A stretch of 64,000 nucleotides of DNA from Camarhynchus parvulus (Eukaryota > Chordata > Aves > Passeriformes > Thraupidae), in NCBI RefSeq assembly GCF_901933205.1, contig NC_044572.1, positions 78,179,465-78,243,464 of the forward strand, written 5' to 3'. The position numbers were made by a program, and so were the translations under genes. This document shows, piece after piece, positions 12,201 through 28,336 of the stretch. The notes beneath the pieces are model-generated. The model had not been told where the DNA came from, ran no database searches, and saw nothing but the letters and a program-made list of their open reading frames with translations. Positions within the stretch are counted from its first letter, which is position 1, and each line of letters opens with the position of its first letter.

Positions 12201-14330
12201 ACCCACACACTTCAAGCTTCTAGGCCGAGAGGGCAGAGTCAATTTTAAACCCCAAGTGGACTGCAGCTAATGAATTTTCAACATCCAACGTGAGAGATTA
12301 CCTCAGACTTGGCAATGGTGTTAAGACACCCTGCAAATTTTACTGGCCACTTTGTTGTTACTGTTCCTTAATAATTTTTATTTTGTATTTTTAAACAGAT
12401 TAAAGATTTTCTCAATGTAATTAGCAAACCAAAGCATACAATAGAAACATCAAACAAAGCTACACTGCTAATCCACACACTTTTTAGAAGTGCACAATAG
12501 TAAATTCCTTCCTTGGACATACAACACACAGCACTTCTAGGTGTAAGTAACTTCTAGGGAGTCATCAGCTTGTTTTTCTTGGAAAAGTCTAACAAAAATT
12601 TTATGCACAAATGTAAGATCTCAAAAATACTTTAAATACAACACTACAGTCACTAATCACACCTAAAACGTGTCAGGAAAATACTGAAAAGTGTTCTCCA
12701 TTTCTCCTTCCTTCCATTCCTCCTCTTAACTTTTAACTCCTGTTGAACAGGTTGTTGGTAAGACTCCGCCTCATGTCAGACTGGAAAACAATCCTGAGGG
12801 CATTCTCCTTGGCCACCTTTCTCAGCAATTCTCTCACTATGCATGAAGTATTCCTGTCAGGAGCATCAGGAGACAACAGTGCTACCCACCCTAGAGAACA
12901 TCACAAGCAGAAGGGCGTTTGCTCTGCACGGCAGGGATGGACTGCATCACCTCCAACCTGCGTGAAAACAGCCCGGTGTCTCGGCCAACAACCAGGGAAA
13001 TCACAGATAACATGTCTTGCTCTGAGCATCACAGGTTACCTAAACTCTTCTCTTAAGAACTGTTTGCTAGCATACAAAACTCAATGTTTTTAAACCTCTA
13101 AATAGTTAAGTAAGAATGCTAAGAATAAGACAGCAAAATAAAAGTCATCAAAAGACAACTTCTTCCTCTAACCAACTGTTCTTCTCACAGGTATCTTTAG
13201 AAGAAGTCACTACCAAAACTACAGTCCAATCTCAGTACAAATGCACAAAGTCAAAACACAGGCTGTTCTTGACAAATACAAGAGCAACCTAAGCACTTAA
13301 TATTTCCCTCCTCCCGTCTGCTTGTCTACATGGAAAAATCAAACTACAGAGTTTGAGCAACATGTGAAAATAGAGAAAACTCACTGAGTTTAGGTGATGA
13401 TGGAAATGGTGTAAATATTATTCTGAGAATCTATTCATTTAGCTACCCTGAAGAATACTGGTTATTTATCTGCATATTTTGAATGGCTCATCAGAACAAT
13501 TTTACCCAAGGAGGTAACTGACTAGAAATCCCTAGCCAAACTTTAAAGTAGTTTGATAGGCATTGTCAGTGTTTTAATTCACTCATCTGTTTGATAAACT
13601 TTTATTATCCATCTCTACCTCCATCCAGGGTCCTAACACTTCTCACTTGCCAAAAAATCTTGTTTCAATTCCAAGTAACACACACATTTTGGAAACTTTT
13701 TTATTCTTTTGACACTTATCTTTCTTCCACCCAGGGGAAACTCTGGCTGTGTATCCTTATGGTACAACTCAGCCAGAATCTACAGGTAGACATGAAGGAA
13801 AGGAAACACCAGCACTAGTATGAAATGACAGTTTGTGTTACTTCTGGACAATTCCATCAGCTTTCATGCAGAAAGTGAAAACCTACTCCCTAACCCATAA
13901 ACACTGGAGAGTACTTTTCTTTTACAACAGTAAATCTGTGGTGATCACCAGCCTCAAGCCAACATGAAAAGCAGATGGTATGCTTTCAGGAATGCTGAGA
14001 TTAACATCAAGAAAAATTCTGTGCATTGCTATCAAATTTTATGGAAAATAAAACTTTCATTTTAAAATGGGTCAAATCTTTGAGCAAACTGCAGAACACA
14101 GGGGACCAAAATGGTTTCAAATTGTAACAAATAATCTCTTCATGACCTATAATATTTAAACAATCACTCCTGGTATCAAGGTATTTTCTCTATTGCAGAC
14201 AGCTATTTTTAAGAGACTGAGTATTTCCATGCCTCTTCTCTGAAGGTACTAAGGACTAATCTTGGGTACTAATTCACACCAAGGGACAAATCATCTGCTC
14301 TCAGCACAGAGCAATGTCCAGGAAACTTAC
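6258..14330 (-). other. TRIO: TRIO intron 22-23 (8073 bp)
   Basis: This is the largest internal intron. It contains an old CR1-like remnant at about 10645-10830. A stretch at about 12740-13050 looks richer in GC than its surroundings and holds a 116-codon + strand frame that I cannot assign. The rest is AT-rich sequence without recognisable elements. The acceptor is a good ctctcccctggcag. Confidence 0.85.
10645..10830 (-). mobile_element. Ancient CR1-like LINE remnant, minus strand
   Basis: The + strand has the antisense CR1-type order: agggatcttaaattacctag at the start, then ccaaactgttctcacagaac, then ctccagttatggagattccc. Divergence is high and the 3' terminus is lost. Weaker resemblance may continue to about 11560, but I could not fix it. 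Confidence 0.5.
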
Positions 14331-14430
14331 CTTATCACTGTCTAGCGTGTTCTGGGAGGTTCGCGAGGCAATTGAAATAGTATCAGGCTGGCTGCTGCCA
14401 TCTCCCTGACTGTCCAGGTCCTCGCCATCT
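14331..14430 (-). CDS. TRIO: TRIO exon 22 of window: Ser/Thr-rich linker between PH1 and SH3
   Basis: This 100-nt exon encodes about residues 1620-1653. It completes an arginine codon, then reads DGEDLDSQGDGSSQPDTISI, then ASRTSQNTLDSDK. It is acidic and Ser/Thr-rich, with no fold expected. It is near-identical between TRIO and KALRN, which suggests a conserved regulatory or phosphorylation segment (inference). The acceptor is tctttgcag and the donor gtaagt; end phase is 0. Confidence 0.96.
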
Positions 14431-15028
14431 CTGCAAAGAATTCAGGTCTCATTACAAGAGTGGTACTGTGCTTGTCACATGCTAGTTAAGGAAGTGAGAC
14501 ACTCCCAGTGTGGCAAAAGACACCAAATTCACTGATGCCAAGAACCAAATACTCAGTACTTAATACTCTGTTCTCTGCTGCAAGAGAAGAGATTCATTGG
14601 CAAGGTATACATCATGTGGAATTAAGGCAACAACCAGTGAGCCAGAAATATGGCAACAAACTTGCCCAGTCACTTAGCCAAAGGTAGCAAGGAGGACAAT
14701 GGGTGACACATTTCAAGCTTCATAAAAGAAAAACCAAGGACCTGAGTAACACATGCAGAATGTACAGCTAAAATGTACAGCTATCCTGTACCACAGTTCC
14801 AAATCCCTTCTGTAATGGCTCATTTACACAAGCCAAGGACTGCTCAGAGCAGAAATCTCAACAAATTCAGCACTGCAGGAAACTGTAAATTAATGATAAG
14901 ATAAAGGTGGACAAAATTACTCTTGCTTTTGTGTCCAATTCGCTTAAAAGCATTCAAAATTCAACAATATAGAGGAAAGAGCACTGTTGTATACTTAGAG
15001 ATCTCTGATTATTTGAAATACTTCTTAC
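14431..15028 (-). other. TRIO: TRIO intron 21-22 (598 bp)
   Basis: This phase-2 intron has donor gtaaga and acceptor ttctttgcag. An aaaatgtacagcta-like word is duplicated near 14760-14783. No other feature was recognised. Confidence 0.85.
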
Positions 15029-15171
15029 CTTCTTCCTTTCTGTTTTGTTGTTGGTGCAGTTTTGGGAATGTGGATGGGCTCTTTCAATGCTCCTTTCAGA
15101 TGAATAGTCCTTTCTTGTATCACTTCCCGGATGTGTTTGATCCAGTCCTGTTTATTCTCTATACTGGATGC
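15029..15171 (-). CDS. TRIO: TRIO exon 21 of window: PH1 C-terminal helix and tail
   Basis: This 143-nt exon encodes about residues 1573-1620. It begins ASSIENKQDWIKHIREVIQE, the C-terminal alpha helix of the PH fold with its invariant tryptophan. The tail LKGALKEPIHIPKTAPTTKQ follows, and it ends KGRR with the last arginine codon split. The basic KQKGRR stretch starts the linker to the SH3 domain. Threonine in APTTKQ replaces the alanine I recall in human. The donor is gtaaga; end phase is 2. Confidence 0.97.
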
Positions 15172-17263
15172 CTTTGATATGCAAAAGAAACAAAACCCCC
15201 ACAAAGGACCATTATGGCTGAGTAGATCCACACATACAGTCAGCTAATAAACACAAAGAGGAATGCATAAGGAATGACTTTGTAAAAAATTTCTGAAAAA
15301 TCTGAACAGAAAAAAGGAAATTCTAGCTGTCTTACTTTGAATCCCCAACACTACTTTATAACTCTCAACATTATTAATATTGGTAATTTAAAAAACATTT
15401 TAACCTTAATTCAGAGTTTACTTTTTAACTTGATGACTAAAGCCCTGTATGCATCTCATGAGAATGAGATGAATTCCAGTAATAACACCTTGAATACTGA
15501 TACTTTAAAGTCATCCTACATTTTAGGTCAATTCTAACTTGAAAGAATAATAACCTACTATTACTGGCAAAAGAAGTTAACTTTTACTGCAACACATTTC
15601 ATGTATTACTCTTCCCACTTTTTGATACATATCTTGAGGCAGAAAGCTAATTTAGGGATTGTATTCTAATTACTGCCTGCAACATATCTATTATTTTAAA
15701 TACTCCAGAAATTACTTGATATCCTGCCTAACTTGTAATCTGATTGCTTAGCCCAATTTAACCCTGCACCTGAAATGCTACTAAATATAAATATTATTTC
15801 ATATTTAAAGAAATTATTATATATAGTTTCCTTAATTATATACTACTTCTCTTAATTGCTGTCTCCTGAAATAAATGACTTTAAATATATTATAAATATT
15901 TAATATATTATAAATATATAATAACCAGGAATTCTAAAGGGATGAAGAAAATTGTAGGAACAGATGGACAGGCAGGAAAAAGAATTTTGCTTTCTTTTAC
16001 AAACAAAAACATTTAGGAAAAGAAGCTAAACATGACCTTTTAAAAAAATAATTTATTTAGTTTTTTGTGGAATTTACTTCTAATATGAATGAGGTAAGGA
16101 AGTGCTTGTTTCTAGCCTTCAAAACCGAACAAACAAACAAAGTCCACAAAATTGTGGAAGAGCTTGATGTATCATAAAAGTTTTCAAAATATCCTATGCA
16201 CTAAGTAAAGCACAGAACAGAAACACCAGTGATCTTATGTAGAGAACCCTTAATTAAAACCTTTTATTCTGCTCTGCCCTGGGAGGATTATTTCAGGCTG
16301 CAAAGCATTGTCTGTGAAATTACGGGAACATTAAAAACTGAAAGAAAATCTAGAATGCATTAATGTTACACTTAATTTCCTTGCATTCCTTCACTGCTGC
16401 CAGAAAGCTAATGTAAGCTTTTGTTAGCCTGTAATTCACAAGGAAGAGTGTGACATGTGAATTGGAGAGGCCATTTTTAAGTGACATTATTGAGTATTCT
16501 CTATGAATATATGTGAAATCACAAACAAGTTTAATAGTAGGTGCATTAATCTATAAATGGGAATATGAATTTTGTTTCAGCTCAACAGAGCTCCTCAAAA
16601 CATGCCAGATTACCCATTAGCTGCTTATGGTATTACAAAACAGGTTCTTCAGTTGAGAAGGAGTCCCAGGTTACATACCATAATCACAGAAAACAGATTT
16701 AGCTATTCTTCTAGCTAGGCAAACAGCACTGCTGACACCTGTAACTTGCCTAGACACAAAATTTATAGGAATTACATGCACTTTCATCCAAAGGCAAGTA
16801 GCTTCAGAAAAACTTGTAGCCCACAGAAAGACATAAAAATCTTTTGCAGTGTTTGTTTTCTGCATAAAAATATGGGTCATGAAAAACAGCATTGCCAACA
16901 AGCAGCGATGACTTGAGCGTGGAAGGTAACACTGATGCCATCATTTCTTAGGGACACCAGCTCCCTGTCAGCCAATTGCTGAAGTCTTCAAGCTTATGGA
17001 AGTCCATGGGATCAAACCTCTCCTCACTATGATTTGTGAAAGCAGGTTTGTCTAATCCTTCAGTAGGCTGCAAAGATTCCCCTCTGCTCTCAGGCCACAT
17101 GAGTTAGATATATATACACCACCACCTCTGCAAACCCAAAGAAAATTGTTTGTCAGCAGCTGTCCCTCTCAAAGCAGGAAATCACTCCTTGCTTTCCCAA
17201 CAAATAACAACAACAACAACTACAAGATTTGCTATAGACTAAAAGCACATCTGCTAAAACTAC
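15172..17263 (-). other. TRIO: TRIO intron 20-21 (2092 bp)
   Basis: This phase-0 intron begins with the weak donor gtagtt. A short caa-rich tract lies at about 17199-17222, and an AT-only duplicated stretch at 15881-15923. No transposon was recognised. Confidence 0.85.
15881..15923. repeat. AT-only imperfect tandem repeat
   Basis: Two copies of an aatatattataaatat-type unit follow each other with almost no G or C. This is a likely easily melted DNA stretch. Confidence 0.75.
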
Positions 17264-17365
17264 CTTGAGAACAATTTTGTTGTCTGAAGTTGGTGTCCTT
17301 CCAACCCACAGAGCAAACTTGCAGGGGTCTCCTTCTACATGTTCTGTGACACCCAGTTCAGAAGT
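17264..17365 (-). CDS. TRIO: TRIO exon 20 of window: PH1 domain
   Basis: This exon is 34 codons (102 nt), about residues 1539-1572: TSELGVTEHVEGDPCKFALW, then VGRTPTSDNKIVLK. DPCKFALWVGRTP is the central PH beta strand and loop. VGRTPTSDNKIVLK follows TRIO. It is symmetric (phase 0-0). The donor AAG|GTAGTT is weak after position +3. Confidence 0.97.
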
Positions 17366-20260
17366 CTGGAATTTAGAAAAAATTGTTAGGACCACACAGC
17401 ATTTTTTCTCAGACGCCAACAAAGGCATGCTAATGATCTACAAAATTGAGCAGCGCTATTTAAAGAGATTTTCAGAAGCTTAAGGCTAACTCATATGCTA
17501 GAGAGAATCCTTTATTCTGGTGGCAGTGTGAGGTCTCTTCAAAAAAGTAAGAACTGCAAGCTTAACAGTCTTTTCTATGAAGTGACAATAAACAGTAACA
17601 CTTACAATCCCTAAAACGAATTACTGATTTTAGTTTTTCGACTTGACAGGAAAAGCCTTATAATTCTAAAGATGATGCTTGTCAAAAAAAAAAGTTCTGG
17701 CTTCTCTCCCTGTTAATTTCTATTGGAGAACACTCACTATTTACTGATTTTTATGCTCTCTCTCAGATAAGATATGCTTAAGAATTCTCTTGCTATCTTC
17801 CAAAATCCTGGATTCTTTTCTGTCAAATGAGCCTTTCCTAGTGTTTCCTTCCCTCTGAAACAGATGAAATAATTCAGAAATGCAGTTTCCCTGGAGAATT
17901 TTGTGAGACAACTACATGAACAATCAGTCTTTGGGAATGTTCTAATGTCAGACCTTAATAGCTAATTATCATCCAAAATGTTTTCACTTTCTCACTGGAA
18001 CATCTCACTCATATGAATTGGCTTCCACTTTAAACAATTCATAAAGGCTCTATTCCAAAAAAATTACAAACTAAGAAATAGAGCTCAAACTAAAAGAACC
18101 CTCACTCTCCAACAGCTGCTAAGTATTCTCACATGATTAGAAGCTGTATTTTTCCGCTCATACACATTCATCATTAGCACATACACACCTCAACACATGA
18201 GATGCTGGATACCAAATACTTGAGTAAAACTACTTTTTTTCTTGTCTCACTTCGATGCTAACTTGACTTATTTTTTGGTGTTGGTGGCAGAAAGCTTTTT
18301 AGTTATTTTTTTCTTCTAAAATAATCCCATCCCAACATCTACCCTTCCACACACAACTGTCTTTGCCCAATAGGCAGTTGAGCAACACAGCCCTCTGCAA
18401 AGCATGCTAAGTCTGCATGAGGCTCTCCAGGACAGGCTCATTGTGGGTTACTGGATGCATGGAAACCACACTGAGGTGAGGAAGCTCCCAAACAGCCACT
18501 TACTGGTGACTGGGAGAGTGTTTGCCTTTTTTCCCACAGCCCTCCTTAGGCATTTGCTCCTGGACACTTTACCTCTTGCCAAAGGAGTTCATTAACACAT
18601 TCTACCTACACATAACTGTATATACATCTATATCTCTATATCTCTATATCATGCCATTGAGTATCCTGTGCTGGAGAAACCCTGATGTCATCATGCCCAA
18701 AGCAAAGAGAAGGACCTCATTTTTGTAAAGCCACCTTTACACAGGATAGCATACAGAAAGGATCTTTAGCTCAAATCAACATGCATCCTTTCAACACATG
18801 CCTTTTCTAAAGATCAAACTATAAGAGCTGCTATAATAGTAAGATGCTCTACAGGATATTTTGCCAGATAGAATATGACAACAAAAACAATCCTTATATT
18901 TTAAAAAATTAGGTACAATGAGAGTCTTCAAGATTTCCATCAGCTTCTCTAAGACCTAAGGCTACTATTAAATTCCTGTTGGAGGAACTGACATGACAAT
19001 TTAACAGGACTGATTTTTCAGTTTTGTCACCTCTCCCACATAATCCCTTGGCAGCTATTAATATTCTCCAATACACCAGCATTTTTTTTAAATTTTGGGT
19101 TTTTAAGAGCAGCAAAGAAAGGTGTGATCAACAAACAGCTGCAGCTGTGTTACCTGCTAGCTATTTAGTATCATGAAGGAAAGCAAATGTTGGAAATGAA
19201 ATGTCAGAATATTCAAAGAAAGATATGGGAAAAAAGAGGGTTTTTTTTTCACCAACCTGTTTTACTGGTTTAGACACAGAAGTGGGAAGTGGGAATGAAT
19301 GAAAGAAAAGGAACAGAAGCACAGGGAAAAGACTCAGTATTTATACCATCTAGACTTAGTTATACATCCCAATAGGATCAATACAAGAATAATGTTTTCT
19401 AGAGTGTAGTTCTGAGAAGGGAAGTAATTTTAAGTACTTACTCTGAACTATTTTAGCGATATAAAAGCTAATCTTGCCTTTGATATGTGCAGAGCAAGCC
19501 ATGGGAGACTGTCTTGCCTCTTGGCTACCTAAATTTATGGAGTGTGAATACTGCTCTCACCCAAGTCATCCAACAAGACAGGAAGGTAAGGATGTGAATT
19601 CCAGAGTCACATTTTGTAAAGCATGCATTCTAGACATAAGGACAGCAAGAGTGGAGGTTTTGGGGTTGCTTTTTCCTTTTTGGGTTTTGGTTTTTTTTTT
19701 AGATGGGAAGAAATACGTTTCCACCTTTACATCCTTTCAGTAGACAATAAGTACTATAATTCTATATGCAGAACTTTATTGTAAGACTACTGGTCTATGC
19801 AAACATTCTGGAATGAACTTTTCCAAAACAAAGTTCTTGCCTTCCCCAATCAGTAGGTGTAGAATATCCACTAAAACGAATCCTTAACAGCAATAGCAAA
19901 CAAGAAAGTTGAAGGCAGCTAATCAACTCCTTCTATCCTTCTGCTTTATACAAATAAGTGTTAAAGAATCTGCAATCAACACACAATTAAGACAAAACCA
20001 GTCTAGCCCAATATTGATTGTCATTTGACCCGACACACCAAGACTGACACGTACCCTTCAGTAGCTGCTTTGAGCCTATCCCTTTCTCCACAAAAGCAAG
20101 CACTAAACATTAAAGGTTCAGTCTATATATTCCAAGGCTGTTCTTGCAGTGCTCTGTAACAGTTGTTCAAGTTTTTCAGACACACTTCAATCACCTGAGC
20201 TTAGCTGAAGCCTAATCCGGACAGTTTTATAAACATGATCAGTTGCTCTTCCATACTTAC
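17366..20260 (-). other. TRIO: TRIO intron 19-20 (2895 bp)
   Basis: This phase-0 intron ends ctaaattccag. I see a tatatctctatatctctatat simple tract near 18625-18648 and no transposon that I can name. Confidence 0.8.
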
Positions 20261-20451
20261 AAACAGTTTGCTCTTGTAAATGTACTTGCTCCTTCCGCTC
20301 GAGTCCTTCACTTCTTTACTGAAAACCAAGGACATCTCAAAAAGGAAAAGGTGCCTCTCTCTTCCCTTTCGAATCAGAGTTTTTGGGTCCCACACTTGGA
20401 AGGATTCTTGAAGGATAAGCTCTCCCTGAGATTCTATATTTTCATCAAAGC
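20261..20451 (-). CDS. TRIO: TRIO exon 19 of window: PH1 domain start
   Basis: This 191-nt exon encodes about residues 1475-1538. It completes a glycine codon, then reads FDENIESQGELILQESFQVW, then DPKTLIRKGRERHLFLFEMS, and ends SKYIYKSKLF. It opens the pleckstrin-homology domain: beta strands GELILQESFQVWD and RERHLFLFEMSLVFSK, with the basic IRKGRER loop. In the TRIO/KALRN family, PH1 packs against DH1 and raises exchange activity. Isoleucine in KYIYK replaces the leucine I recall in human. The donor is gtaagt; end phase is 0. Confidence 0.97.
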
Positions 20452-22405
20452 CTAAAAACAGAGCGAAAGGAAAGATTCACCGTGAAAACTTGGTAATATA
20501 AGCAACATAAAAAGCATAGCTTCTGTTCATTAAACTATATGATTTTTTTCTCCCTGACACAACTTCCAAAAGATGAGATTCCAAGAAAACAAGACTTGAT
20601 TTTCACACTGCAATATACTAAATGTAACTGCAGCTCAAATGCACTTCTAAATTTAGACATCTAACTGTTAAGAACTTAATCAACTCTTCTGGCAGTATTT
20701 TACCAACAAATGACAAATCTGTCTTTGTCAGCTTCAACTAACCTCTTCTGTGATGAAAATTATTTCTCTTATGAGCTTTCTGCCACTGTACAAAGTAAGC
20801 AACTTGCAAAGACACCAAGCACATCAGGTTCTTGGTGGCAAGCTCCCAAATGCCACCTTTTCTGGAGATATACCTTCACTACCATGTGGGCAATGAGCAC
20901 AGAAATGTGTTCCAGCTGGGGATGGAGAAACATGGCAGCTTGGAGCTGTTGGCATACAATCAGCCTGCTATTTGTCATGCCAGAATTGATCCACAGTACA
21001 GTAATTACCAGCTGGATCATTTGTATTGAGACATAATGAAAAAAAGATGAAGATTGAGAATACTAACAATTTTACTGCCATTATAATGGCACCATGTTCG
21101 CCCAGTTTAATACACAGCTTTAGAGTTGGAGGATAACAAAAATTGTCTGCCATACTCTTCTGAGTGGTATCAAAATGTATAGATACTGTTTGCCAGTTCT
21201 CATACTCTGAACAGGGCAAGAGTATGGAGAGGATCAGAGGCAAGTTCCGCCAGGATGTTCATTCAAAATCCACCGGAGACATAAAGAGGAAATGCGCTCA
21301 CTCACTATATTTGTCCAACATGGGATGACTCAACAATGCACACATGATTTGTTTTAAAACCAACTTATGTAAAAGATTAGGATATTCTCCAGAGTCACAT
21401 TCTCAGTGTCAAAAGATTATTACCAAAGCTGGTCAGCCTTTATACTAAGACCACCTCCTGAACAAGTATTTGGAAGTGATCCTGTAAACTGACTGACATC
21501 CTTACTGTTTAAAATCAAGGAACAGAGGTGATTTGGAGCATTTATAAAATCAAGGATCACATGCCAAACCAAGGCAAATTTTACAGTATCTAGCACAATA
21601 CTGGAAATTCCACAACAAGCTGCATGCTACTCCCAGAAGGCAGAGAGGAAGAAAAGGCATATTGATTAGAAGCACTTAAAAGTATTTATTCAGTAACTGT
21701 AGGGTAAGAGGGCCCTGCTTTTTTTTCCTCAAAAAATTTAAACACCCAAGAAAAACATTTTTATTACTAAATGTATGATTGCACCATTATAAATGATAAC
21801 GTGCCAATTGCAAGACAGATTTTGGCACGAAGTTGTTCTAAGCACATAGATGCATTACATCCAACCGCCACTGTCTGCCATGAACATGATTATGCTGGCT
21901 TAGGCTTCAGCTAAATTGGCTTATGCTGACATTTTACTGCCAGAAGATAGATTTCAACCAGAAGTCTGTTATGGAACAGGCAGCAAACAGATGTGAGAAA
22001 GACAAAATTCTTGGAGGCAATTATTTGATACATAAATCAGCAAAATCACCAATAACACACTTATGAGCCTCATACAAAGCAGCTAAGGTTGGAGAATGCA
22101 GCCAAAGCCAGCCTATCTGACCAGTCACCTATTGCATTTTGGGTGAGGAGTGGAGTACTTCATTAGCCTACACGTTTTTCAAATCTGCAGTGGCACAACT
22201 ATAGATCAAGGTGAAAGAACACTTCAAGAATTACTAAAACTCTAGCAGCTGACTGTAACAATTTATTTTCCTAAATAAATTTTTTATCTCATATAGCCCT
22301 GACAAAATGGTATGAAAAATACAAACCCTGAGAGAAGAGCATGTTCACAAAACACAAAGTTAATCTGCAGCACACAATGAATTGGAATGGCAGCTTGAAT
22401 CCTAC
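20452..22405 (-). other. TRIO: TRIO intron 18-19 (1954 bp)
   Basis: This phase-1 intron has donor gtagga and acceptor ctgtttttag. Overlapping 83-108 codon frames on both strands near 20710-21243 show no recognisable similarity. No transposon was recognised. Confidence 0.85.
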
Positions 22406-22517
22406 CTTCCAGCATGCTGAGGTGCATAGCATCATTGGCTCGCTTTGGCACACTAAGCATCACCTCCAGGCCATCCTTAATCTCACCTTTACCTTCTTCA
22501 CAGCATGTGAGCAGCTC
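22406..22517 (-). CDS. TRIO: TRIO exon 18 of window: DH1 domain end
   Basis: This 112-nt exon encodes about residues 1438-1475: [20 protein letters not shown], then [17 protein letters not shown], plus the first base of a glycine codon. The [11 protein letters not shown] helix is critical for exchange. Its Asn-Asp pair is the one classically mutated to inactivate the TRIO GEF1 domain, and its proline aligns with human Pro1461 (both recalled). All are intact. KGEIKDG and KRAND follow TRIO. The donor is gtagga; end phase is 1. Confidence 0.97.
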
Positions 22518-24606
<2,089 letters not shown>

Positions 24607-26490
24607 CTACATGGAAAAAGCAAACATTTGAGGACTGTAAGCACCAACACTCAGATACAAAGTGTTTTGAGGGATTATAAAATAATATACATTAACTAAA
24701 AATTCTATTTTAGCAGGAAAAAAAACCCAAAAAACCAGGATAATCAGATATTCCAGGCACAATGAATCATTATGCTGTGCACCTGCCTGCTCATTAGGTA
24801 CAAACAGAAGATGATTACCTCCGAGAGTACCTGTGAAACATTTCAACAAACCTAAATACAAAGAGCAACAATTAGAGACACAAAATGTGGGGGAGCACCT
24901 TTTTTAAAAAACATTAAGATCTGTACTTCTTTTGCTACTTGCAAGAGAGGAAAAACCCTCACATTCCAATGCTGCTGGGAAGAGGCAGAGTACCAGGAAG
25001 GCTGAGGTAGAGGTGTCTCAGCATCCCCTGCTATTTCAGTGCCAACAGCCACAGACAGCCTCATCCCCCACCAGAGGGAGCACCGAGTAACAGTTTCTGA
25101 GTTCACCAAGCACTTGAAAAGAAACCAGCCACTTACAAATAGAAAAAGAAATGACATCCACGAAGCTTAAGGTGGAAACTAGAATTCTCTGATAGCTAAC
25201 TGGGATGATTACAGATTTCAGGTACTGACTGGGGCTGAACTCCACTGATAGGGTCTGCCATTTATCATAGCATCAGATCTATTTCAACCAAGCAATTTCA
25301 AACAGCGAGTTATGCCCCACAGCTATGTGCCATCAAACCATGGTTACAGAATCAGAAATTCCCAAAATGGGATACACACGATATTTTCACATGGACCAGT
25401 GGTGTCATCAGTGGAAGCACTCAAGGTCTCTGTACACAGAATTAAGTCTTCACACTCCTAATATACTTTAGGTGAATTAGGGGATGGAGAGTTCTGGATC
25501 TAGTGGTAAAACAGATGGATCAAAGGAGGTGGTGGCAAGAATTTACTTCTAGTAATTTTATTACAGCCCTAAGTTATTTTTAATGGTATTTACTAAATTT
25601 TTCTTGGAATTTTTTTGGTCATATCTACCTGATTTTCTGTAGCTCACCTGGCTCTTCTTCAAACACTGAAAACTTAACAGAGGCTTCACAGAAAGGCTTT
25701 GCCTTACAATGTTTAGAAACCTCATTTCCTCTGTGATTAGACTTCTGAGATTAACCTCAAGGGCTTCAGGGATTTCCTCTACTTCCCTCTACTTGTACAA
25801 ACAATTCTAAAAACAATTGTGGCGTCATCATAAAAAAATTGTGGTGTCATCATACAGCTAGTGGGGAAAAAAAGACAGCACTCTAATTGAAGAATCTATT
25901 AATACATGTCCAACCAAAGCTCAGTCACCGTGGCCAAAATTCCTCCCTAAAACTTCTAACACACCTACATTTTTCTTGCTTTTCTATGCAGAATATTGCA
26001 CGTGTAGGCCATGGAACCGTGAGACTGAATAAGGAGGTTCAGCCCTTCAGAATAACAGCAGTGAACTGAATTACCATTACATGCAATTACAGTTTAAAAG
26101 CGCTCCAAAAACCCAGCCAACATTTCTATCTCTATTACATACAATGCAAACTAAGCACATCAAAATGCTAAGATTTGCAGGATGTGCCTGTGTGAGCTGA
26201 AGATTCATGTCTTGGTTGTTGCTGCCAGAACCCGCTTCCAGTTCTGAACTGCTCTGGTATTTGACAGCAGCTTTTCACATCTGATTTGACAGCTCTGTAA
26301 CACCAACTGAGCAATGGAAGTAACCATGTGAGATACAGGATTGATTTTCTTGAGCTGACAGCTTAATAAATTGCAGCGTTATTAACAAGAAACTTGCATT
26401 TTCTTAACAAATTAGGCACTCAGCAGAACCACAAACATGAGTCAAACAGCCAAGGTGTTTTAGCTTTTAGGATGGACATGATGTACTTAC
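24607..26490 (-). other. TRIO: TRIO intron 16-17 (1884 bp)
   Basis: This phase-0 intron contains a small direct repeat of about 22-bp period at 25815-25854 (aattgtggYgtcatcata twice). No other element was recognised. Confidence 0.85.
25815..25854. repeat. 22-bp period direct repeat, two copies
   Basis: The 18-nt word aattgtggcgtcatcata occurs at 25815-25832. It occurs again at 25837-25854 with one C-to-T change at a CpG, and the spacer is A-rich. Confidence 0.85.
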
Positions 26491-26580
26491 ATCAAAGTAT
26501 GCTCCTGCATGTTCTAATATCAGCTGAGTGGAATCTGGCTTATTTTTACAGTAGGTAACATACATCTGGAATTTGTCTGC
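26491..26580 (-). CDS. TRIO: TRIO exon 16 of window: DH1 domain
   Basis: This exon is 30 codons (90 nt), about residues 1377-1406: [20 protein letters not shown], then [19 protein letters not shown] is a hallmark of DH helices in the TRIO/KALRN group. STQL follows TRIO, where KALRN has SNQL. Alanine in HAGAYFD replaces the serine I recall in human. It is symmetric (phase 0-0), with donor gtaagt, a perfect match to consensus. Confidence 0.97.
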
Positions 26581-28226
<1,646 letters not shown>

Positions 28227-28336
28227 TTATTGTGGAACTCATAAATTTCCTGCATGTTTCCAAAGATAATGTGTTCTTTGTTTACAATACCAGGTGGGAT
28301 CTCCTCAACTCCACTTGTCATTTCCCATAGATATGT
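28227..28336 (-). CDS. TRIO: TRIO exon 14 of window: DH1 domain
   Basis: This 110-nt exon encodes about residues 1317-1353: [20 protein letters not shown], then [16 protein letters not shown], plus two bases of an asparagine codon. [14 protein letters not shown] is the conserved second helical region of the DH fold. The donor is gtgagt after AATAA, so the exon does not end in G. End phase is 2. Confidence 0.96.
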
